NCBI RefSeq assembly: GCF_900116385.1
Contig: NZ_FPCI01000003.1
Span: 1 to 6,465 of the forward strand
Length of the DNA: 6,465 bases
Source of the DNA: Pseudoxanthomonas sp. YR558
GTDB taxonomy: Bacteria; Pseudomonadota; Gammaproteobacteria; Xanthomonadales; Xanthomonadaceae
Direction: 5' to 3'
Both the position numbers and the translations under genes were made by a program. The notes below the pieces were generated by a model that worked only from the letters and a program-made list of their open reading frames with translations, searched no databases and was not told where the DNA came from. Of this stretch, positions 1-4,288 are shown piece after piece (within the stretch, counting starts at the first letter, position 1; each line of letters opens with the position of its first letter).

Positions 1-283
1 GTGAACCAGGCCGGCGCCACGATGGGCGAAATCGTCGCCTCGGTGCAGCGCGTGACCGACATCATGGCCGAGATCTCCGCCGCCTCGCAGGAGCAAAGCG
101 CCGGTATCGAACAGGTCAACCAGACCATTACGCAGATGGACGAGACCACCCAGCAGAACGCTGCGCTGGTGGAGGAAGCCACCGCCGCGGCTCGTTCGAT
201 GGAAGAACAGGCGCAGGTGCTGACCGAGTCGGTGTCGGTGTTCAAGCTGCAGGCCACGATGAATGCCCCGGTCCGCCGCGTCA
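1..283 (+). repeat. Paralogous repeat, copy 1 (MCP output domain)
   Basis: This segment aligns without gaps to 2821-3103 at an offset of 2820 bases. By hand count there are 10 mismatches in 283 positions. Positions 133-283 are identical to 2953-3103 over 151 bases, third codon positions included. It is coding DNA shared by two receptor paralogs, not a mobile element. Confidence 0.95.
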
Positions 284-393
284 TCGCCGAGGCCATGGCA
301 CCGAAGGCGGCCGCGCCCAAGGCCGTGGCTCGCAAGCCCGCCCCGCGCAAGCCCGAACCGGCCTTCGCCGATGGCGACTGGCAGGAGTTCTGA
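1..393 (+). CDS. Methyl-accepting chemotaxis protein, C-terminal fragment (MCP-A, 5' end outside window)
   Basis: This is the descending arm of a cytoplasmic kinase-control hairpin, the part of a chemoreceptor that runs back from the CheA/CheW-binding tip. The 130 visible residues align without gaps to residues 750 onward of the downstream receptor MCP-B, so the hairpin tip, membrane segments and sensor lie upstream of the window. The second methylation helix is visible ([19 protein letters not shown]), with paired glutamates of the type used by CheR and CheB. A Lys/Pro/Ala-rich flexible linker follows, then the terminal DWQEF, which fits the x-aromatic-x-x-aromatic pentapeptide that tethers CheR/CheB in receptors such as Tar and Tsr. 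The GTG at base 1 is an internal valine codon, not a start, because the same codon is internal in MCP-B. A terminator-like hairpin follows 25 bases after the stop. The ligand cannot be judged from this part. Confidence 0.95.
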   Translation: MNQAGATMGEIVASVQRVTDIMAEISAASQEQSAGIEQVNQTITQMDETTQQNAALVEEATAAARSMEEQAQVLTESVSVFKLQATMNAPVRRVIAEAMAPKAAAPKAVARKPAPRKPEPAFADGDWQEF

Positions 394-418
394 GCCGGTA
401 CGGATCAGCGCTTCGCTC

Positions 419-453
419 GAACGACGGCCCGGATTTCCGGGCCGTCCTCGTTC
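419..453 (+). terminator. Putative rho-independent terminator after MCP-A
   Basis: A perfect 10-bp stem (GACGGCCCGG at 423-432, CCGGGCCGTC at 437-446) closes a 4-nt ATTT loop. Flanking GAAC (419-422) can pair with GTTC (450-453) across a 3-nt bulge. The stem is very GC-rich and starts 25 bases past the stop codon. The following T-tract is poor, so intrinsic termination is likely but not certain. Confidence 0.65.
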
Positions 454-513
454 CGAAGGCGCCAGCCTGACAGGAGAACGCCTACCGCTCGTCGGGAAAG
501 TACGTTCATGTAC

Positions 514-540
514 TTAATGCTGGAGCAGCGACGCCGATAT
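514..540 (+). promoter_or_regulatory. Putative sigma-28 (FliA) promoter for MCP-B
   Basis: The -10 element GCCGATAT (533-540) differs from the FliA consensus GCCGATAA only at its last base. At the exact consensus distance (11 nt after an 8-nt -35 box) lies TTAATGCT (514-521), which keeps three of the four bases of the TAAA core. Transcription would start near 547, giving a leader of about 27 nt to the ATG at 574. A second TCCGATAA at 545-552 resembles a -10 but has no matching -35. Confidence is raised by two other promoters with the same geometry in this window. Confidence 0.6.
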
Positions 541-573
541 CGCTTCCGATAACTCAGCCCACCTCCGGCCCTC

Positions 574-3210
574 ATGAATCGATTCGCGCGCCTCTCGCTC
601 GGCAGTAAGCTTTCGCTCCAGGTGACCGTTGCCGTCGCCGTCGTCCTGCTCCTCCTCGCCTTCGTGGTCCAGCGCCAGTCCAGCCGCGCCATCGAGGACC
701 GCGCGCTCGCCGATCTGGACGTAGCCGCACAGGTCATGCTGGAGTCCGTCTCCCTGTACGACCGTACGCTCTCGGAAGGTACGCAGCGCATGGCGGACAG
801 CTTCCGCGCCTCGCTGCCGCTGGGAGACGTCTCGGTGGATCCTGCGCGCACGATGCCGATCGGCGACAACGAAGTCCCCGAACTACGTTTCGGCAATCAG
901 GTCGTCAACCTCGACTTCACCGACGTCGACCGGTTCACCGAGGCGACCGACGTGGTCGCGACGCTGTTCGTGCGCAAGGACGATGAGTTCATCCGCGCCA
1001 CCACCTCGCTCCGCAATACCGAGAACGAACGCGTCATCGGCACGGCGCTGGACCACAAGCACCCGGCCTATGCGCTGATGCTCGAGGACAAACCGTACAC
1101 GGGTCGCGCGCGTCTGTTCGGCCGCGACTACATGACCCACTACGAACCCCTCACCGATGCCGAAGGCAAGACGGTAGGCATCCTGTTCGTCGGCCAGAAC
1201 TACGGCGATGGCCTGGCCGCGCTGAAGGACAAGCTGCGCAATACGCGCCTCGGGGAAGCGGGTTACTTCTTCGTCGTCGACCTTGCCGAAGGCGACCATC
1301 ACGGCACGCTCGCCGCGCACCCGGCCAGCCAGGAGTCGCCCTACACCACCGTCGTCGATGCCGGCTCGCAGCCCGCGATGAAGACCCTGCTTGAGCAGGA
1401 CCATGGACATGCAGTGCTCGACATTGCCCCCAAGGCCGGCGATGCCGCCGAGCCCGCGCTGGTGGCGGTGAAGCGCTTCTCGCCGTGGAAATGGGCGCTC
1501 GTCGCGGTAGAGCCGCGCTCGACCGTGCTCGCATCCAGCCACGCGTTGACGATCAGCATCCTGGCGCTTTCATTGGCCGCCCTGGTGGTGATCGCCGTCC
1601 TGACCTGGATCGGTGTACGCCGGGTGGTCTCGCACCCGTTGCGCGCCGCGGTCGGTATCGCCGAGCACGTGGCGGCGGGCAAGCTGGACAGCAAGATCGA
1701 CACCCGCCGCCAGGACGAAGTCGGCCAACTTCTGTCGGCCATGCATCACGTGCAGACACAGGTCGTGTCGGTGATCGGCGCACAAACCGAGATGACGCGC
1801 CAGCACGATGAAGGCACGATCAGCTACCGCATCGACGACAGCCGATTTCCCGGCGAGTATGGCGCCATGGTGCGTGCCACCAACGCACTGGTGGCCTCGC
1901 ATATCGCGGTCAAGATGCGGCTCGTTGAGGTCATGCAGCGGTATGCGGTCGGCGACCTGTCGCTCGACATGGACCGCCTGCCCGGCGAGAAGGCCGTGCT
2001 CACTCAGACGATGGATGCGACCAAGGCCAGCCTGTCGGCGATCAATGGCGAGATCAAGCGCTTGGCCTCCGCCGCGGCGGCCGGTGATTTCTCCCATCGT
2101 GGCGACGTCGACAAGTACCAGTACGACTTCCGCGACATGGTGGATGGGCTCAATCGTCTGATGGAGACCACCGACGGGAACCTCGCTGAAGTCTCCGCGC
2201 TACTGCAGGCCATCGCCCGCGGCGACCTGACCGCGCGGATGGAAGGCGACTTCCATGGCGTGTTCGCCACCATGCGCGATGATGCCAACGCGACGGTTTC
2301 GCAGCTGACCGAGATCGTCGGCCATATCCAGGATGCTTCGCGCCACATCAACACGGCGGCGGGCGAGATCGCTTCCGGCAATCTGGACCTCTCGCGCCGT
2401 ACCGAGCAGCAAGCCGCGAACCTGGAAGAAACTGCGGCATCCATGGAGGAGCTGACGTCCACCGTGCGCCAGAACGCCGAGTCGGCTCGCCAGGCAAACC
2501 AGTTGGCCATCGGCGCTGCCGGGGTCGCCTCCCAGGGGGGCGAAGTGGTCGGCAAGGTGGTCTCCACCATGGCCGACATCGAACAGTCCTCCAAGAAGAT
2601 CGCCGAGATCATCTCCGTCATCGACGGCATCGCCTTCCAGACCAACATCCTGGCGCTGAACGCCGCGGTGGAAGCCGCGCGTGCCGGTGAACAGGGCCGT
2701 GGCTTCGCCGTGGTGGCTTCGGAAGTGCGCACGCTGGCCCAGCGTTCGGCAAGCGCGGCCAAGGAGATCAAGGGCCTGATCGAGACCTCGGTGGACAAGG
2801 TCGCCGATGGTTCGGCCCTGGTGAACCAGGCCGGCACGACCATGAGCGAGATCGTGGCCTCGGTGCAGCGCGTGACCGACATCATGGCCGAGATTTCCGC
2901 CGCCTCGCAGGAGCAAAGCACCGGTATCGAACAGGTCAACCAGACCATCACCCAGATGGACGAGACCACCCAGCAGAACGCTGCGCTGGTGGAGGAAGCC
3001 ACCGCCGCGGCTCGTTCGATGGAAGAACAGGCGCAGGTGCTGACCGAGTCGGTGTCGGTGTTCAAGCTGCAGGCCACGATGAATGCCCCGGTCCGCCGCG
3101 TCACCGCCGAGGCGGTGCCATCGAAGCCCGCGCCCAAGGCCGTAGCCCGCAAGCCGGCCCCGCGCAAGCCCGAGCCGGCCCTCGCCGACAGCGATTGGCA
3201 GGAATTCTGA
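574..3210 (+). CDS. Methyl-accepting chemotaxis protein with Cache sensor and poly-HAMP relay (MCP-B)
   Basis: This is a transmembrane chemoreceptor that controls CheA autophosphorylation. TM1 is about residues 14-32 and TM2 about 325-347. The 290-residue periplasmic region resembles a Cache_3-Cache_2 fusion sensor: residues 127-210 read like the membrane-distal Cache ([15 protein letters not shown], later GILFVGQNY), and 213-315 like a membrane-proximal Cache. A canonical HAMP (349-401) is followed by four more HAMP-like units, each marked by a G-[DT]-[LFI]-[ST] turn near residues 414, 460, 504 and 550. The kinase-control region (about 585-835) carries both methylation helices (EETAASMEE and [16 protein letters not shown]) and the classical tip ([20 protein letters not shown], then FAVVASEVR, residues 691-719). 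A Pro/Lys/Ala linker ends in DWQEF, a CheR/CheB-tethering type pentapeptide. There is no clear Shine-Dalgarno, but the ATG at 574 is required to keep TM1 and no in-frame start lies just upstream. The ligand is unknown. Confidence 0.96.
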   Translation: MNRFARLSLGSKLSLQVTVAVAVVLLLLAFVVQRQSSRAIEDRALADLDVAAQVMLESVSLYDRTLSEGTQRMADSFRASLPLGDVSVDPARTMPIGDNEVPELRFGNQVVNLDFTDVDRFTEATDVVATLFVRKDDEFIRATTSLRNTENERVIGTALDHKHPAYALMLEDKPYTGRARLFGRDYMTHYEPLTDAEGKTVGILFVGQNYGDGLAALKDKLRNTRLGEAGYFFVVDLAEGDHHGTLAAHPASQESPYTTVVDAGSQPAMKTLLEQDHGHAVLDIAPKAGDAAEPALVAVKRFSPWKWALVAVEPRSTVLASSHALTISILALSLAALVVIAVLTWIGVRRVVSHPLRAAVGIAEHVAAGKLDSKIDTRRQDEVGQLLSAMHHVQTQVVSVIGAQTEMTRQHDEGTISYRIDDSRFPGEYGAMVRATNALVASHIAVKMRLVEVMQRYAVGDLSLDMDRLPGEKAVLTQTMDATKASLSAINGEIKRLASAAAAGDFSHRGDVDKYQYDFRDMVDGLNRLMETTDGNLAEVSALLQAIARGDLTARMEGDFHGVFATMRDDANATVSQLTEIVGHIQDASRHINTAAGEIASGNLDLSRRTEQQAANLEETAASMEELTSTVRQNAESARQANQLAIGAAGVASQGGEVVGKVVSTMADIEQSSKKIAEIISVIDGIAFQTNILALNAAVEAARAGEQGRGFAVVASEVRTLAQRSASAAKEIKGLIETSVDKVADGSALVNQAGTTMSEIVASVQRVTDIMAEISAASQEQSTGIEQVNQTITQMDETTQQNAALVEEATAAARSMEEQAQVLTESVSVFKLQATMNAPVRRVTAEAVPSKPAPKAVARKPAPRKPEPALADSDWQEF
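2221..2642 (+). repeat. Paralogous repeat shared with MCP-C (last HAMP to hairpin ascending arm), copy 1
   Basis: This segment aligns without gaps to 6044-6465 (offset 3823). By hand count there are about 50 mismatches in 422 bases, roughly 88% identity. Exact runs include 47 bases at 2236-2282 and 43 bases at 2573-2615. The mismatches cluster at 2283-2545. Upstream of about 2200 the two genes lose obvious similarity. Confidence 0.9.
2821..3103 (+). repeat. Paralogous repeat, copy 2 (MCP output domain)
   Basis: This is the partner of 1-283, ungapped with 10 mismatches by hand count. Seven of the ten fall in the first 75 bases. Bases 2953-3103 are identical to 133-283. It encodes the descending arm of the kinase-control hairpin of MCP-B, including the second methylation helix. 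Confidence 0.95.
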
Positions 3211-3235
3211 TCATTCGCGATGACGCCCGCTTTGT

Positions 3236-3270
3236 ACGCATGCGGCCCGGCACTGCCGGGCCGCATGCGT
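3236..3270 (+). terminator. Perfect 15-bp inverted repeat after MCP-B, probable terminator
   Basis: ACGCATGCGGCCCGG (3236-3250) is the exact reverse complement of CCGGGCCGCATGCGT (3256-3270), with a 5-nt CACTG loop. It starts 26 bases past the MCP-B stop. It lacks a proper T-tract (only TTC follows), so termination rests on stem strength. It shares the core CGGCCCGG/CCGGGCCG with the hairpin after MCP-A. It ends 12 bases before the next promoter's -35. Confidence 0.7.
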
Positions 3271-3282
3271 TTCGAGTGTCGC

Positions 3283-3309
3283 TAAAGATCGTGCGACGCA
3301 CGCCGATAC
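3283..3309 (+). promoter_or_regulatory. Putative sigma-28 (FliA) promoter for ycgR
   Basis: TAAAGATC (3283-3290), exactly 11 nt, then GCCGATAC (3302-3309). Against the FliA consensus TAAAGTTT-N11-GCCGATAA, the TAAAG core is perfect and the -10 box differs only at its last base. This is the best promoter in the window. Transcription would begin near 3316, leaving a leader of about 40 nt to the ycgR ATG. Confidence 0.85.
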
Positions 3310-3355
3310 AGCCTGTGACGCCTTCCGCAAGGCCTGCGACCCTGTTTCTGCCTGT

Positions 3356-4135
3356 ATGACCGACTCCACCGACGCGCCGCTGGACGAGCCGATCCGCTAC
3401 GAGGACGAAGAAAAGTTCCTGGTGCGGGGCGAGCACGCGATCCGGCAGATCATGCAGTCATTGATCGACAAGCGTGCGCTCGTCAGCGGATGCGCGATGC
3501 CGCGCAATCACACCTTTCCGACCTCGCTGGTGGAGGTGCTCGAGGATGACGATGCGATCCTGATCGACGGTAGCGCCAGCGAAACCATCAATCGCAGCAT
3601 CGAAGAAGCCTCGCACATCACCTGCGTCTCGCGCCTGGACCGCATCCACGTTCAGTTCCGCTTGCAGGGCCTCACCCGGGTGATGCAGGGTGGCCAGATC
3701 GCGTTCCGCGCCGACCTGCCGGAAAGTGTGTTGCGCCTGCAGCGGCGGGAGTTCTACCGGCTGCAGGTGCCGGTGACGCAACCACTGGAATGCGCCATTC
3801 CCCAGCACCAGCCCGATGGCGAAACCACCTACGATCGCTACCGCGTGCTGGACATCAGTGGCGGCGGGCTCGCGTTGGCCGTGCAGGCGGAGAATCCGCT
3901 GTTGCGCCCTTACAAGGAATTTCCGGACTGCCTGCTGCACCTGCCCGACAGCGGTCCGCTGACCATGCGCCTGATGGTCAAGAGCCTGCACAGCCAGCTC
4001 AACCAGAACGGCACCGAGAGCTGGCGCGCGGGTTGCCAGTTCACGGACCTGCCGCGCGGCGGCGACGCGCTGCTGCAGCGCTACATCTTCCGCCTCGAGC
4101 GGCAGCGCAGCGCTCGCGACCGCGGCGCGGCGTGA
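3356..4135 (+). CDS. ycgR: YcgR-type PilZ domain protein, c-di-GMP-responsive flagellar brake
   Basis: The 259-residue soluble protein has the two-domain YcgR layout: an N-terminal YcgR (PilZN) domain at about 14-125 and a C-terminal PilZ domain at about 128-248. The c-di-GMP-binding signature is intact: RREFYR gives the RxxxR motif (R131 and R135), and DISGGG gives the DxSxxG motif (D166, S168, G171). In enteric bacteria YcgR bound to c-di-GMP acts on the flagellar motor and slows or biases rotation, and the intact motifs predict binding here too. Its length is close to the E. coli protein (244 residues). It sits between two chemoreceptor genes behind its own FliA-type promoter, matching the late flagellar class control known for ycgR. 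No good Shine-Dalgarno precedes the ATG at 3356. That start is chosen because it gives a full-length N-domain and fits the promoter distance. Its specific motor partner here is not shown. Confidence 0.93.
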   Translation: MTDSTDAPLDEPIRYEDEEKFLVRGEHAIRQIMQSLIDKRALVSGCAMPRNHTFPTSLVEVLEDDDAILIDGSASETINRSIEEASHITCVSRLDRIHVQFRLQGLTRVMQGGQIAFRADLPESVLRLQRREFYRLQVPVTQPLECAIPQHQPDGETTYDRYRVLDISGGGLALAVQAENPLLRPYKEFPDCLLHLPDSGPLTMRLMVKSLHSQLNQNGTESWRAGCQFTDLPRGGDALLQRYIFRLERQRSARDRGAA

Positions 4136-4139
4136 TCCC

Positions 4140-4158
4140 GATCGACCTTTCGTCGATC
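4140..4158 (+). other. Small hairpin just after ycgR
   Basis: GATCGAC (4140-4146) and GTCGATC (4152-4158) form a perfect 7-bp stem around a CTTTC loop, starting 5 bases past the ycgR stop. No T-tract follows. It could be an attenuating or RNA-stabilising 3' end, but the stem is too weak to call a terminator. Confidence 0.35.
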
Positions 4159-4173
4159 CATCGCGATATCCGC

Positions 4174-4200
4174 TCAACCTCGCGCCGGGCTCGCCGATAC
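4174..4200 (+). promoter_or_regulatory. Putative sigma-28 (FliA) promoter for MCP-C
   Basis: TCAACCTC (4174-4181), 11 nt, then GCCGATAC (4193-4200). The spacing is identical to the other two candidates. TCAA is a common -35 variant of the TAAA core, and the -10 misses the consensus only at its last base. The start site would lie near 4207, giving a leader of about 82 nt before the MCP-C ATG. Confidence 0.75.
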
Positions 4201-4218
4201 CGGTTGTGACGCTGCCGT

Positions 4219-4261
4219 GACGGTCCGCTCCTGACGGATCCGCTGCGTGCGGCGCACCGTC
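4219..4261 (+). other. Possible stem-loop in the MCP-C mRNA leader
   Basis: GACGGT (4219-4224) pairs with ACCGTC (4256-4261). The stem continues as CCGC (4225-4228) with GCGG (4249-4252) across a 3-nt bulge, over a 20-nt GC-rich loop. It would lie inside the leader, between the predicted start site and the ribosome binding site. No known riboswitch is recognised, and chance structure is possible at this GC content. Confidence 0.3.
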
Positions 4262-4279
4262 CTATCGCACAGCCCCTTC

Positions 4280-4284
4280 GAGGT
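4280..4284 (+). promoter_or_regulatory. Ribosome binding site of MCP-C
   Basis: GAGGT lies 4 nt before the ATG at 4289 and supports that start. It is the only clear Shine-Dalgarno in front of the three complete 5' gene ends here. Confidence 0.7.
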
Positions 4285-4288
4285 CGCC

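Noticed and set aside
1..393. GTG at base 1 as the start of a small 130-residue protein
   Set aside because: The sequence is the internal and C-terminal part of a receptor. The same GTG is an internal valine codon in MCP-B (2821), and no promoter or ribosome binding site can be seen at the window edge.
545..552. TCCGATAA as the -10 box of the MCP-B promoter
   Set aside because: It matches a FliA -10 well, but no TAAA-like sequence lies at the right distance (near 526). GCCGATAT at 533 has one.
405..896. - strand frame spanning the MCP-A/MCP-B intergenic region
   Set aside because: It overlaps the terminator hairpin, the FliA promoter and the start of MCP-B, and its Ser/Arg-rich product is not recognisable.
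2004..3266. 420-residue open frame on the - strand opposite MCP-B
   Set aside because: It is an antisense shadow of a highly conserved coding region in GC-rich DNA. The product has low-complexity Ser/Ala/Arg composition and no recognisable domain, and the + strand protein is certain.
3458..4177. 239-residue open frame on the - strand opposite ycgR
   Set aside because: It covers nearly the whole of ycgR, whose domains and c-di-GMP motifs are intact. The antisense product has no recognisable motif.
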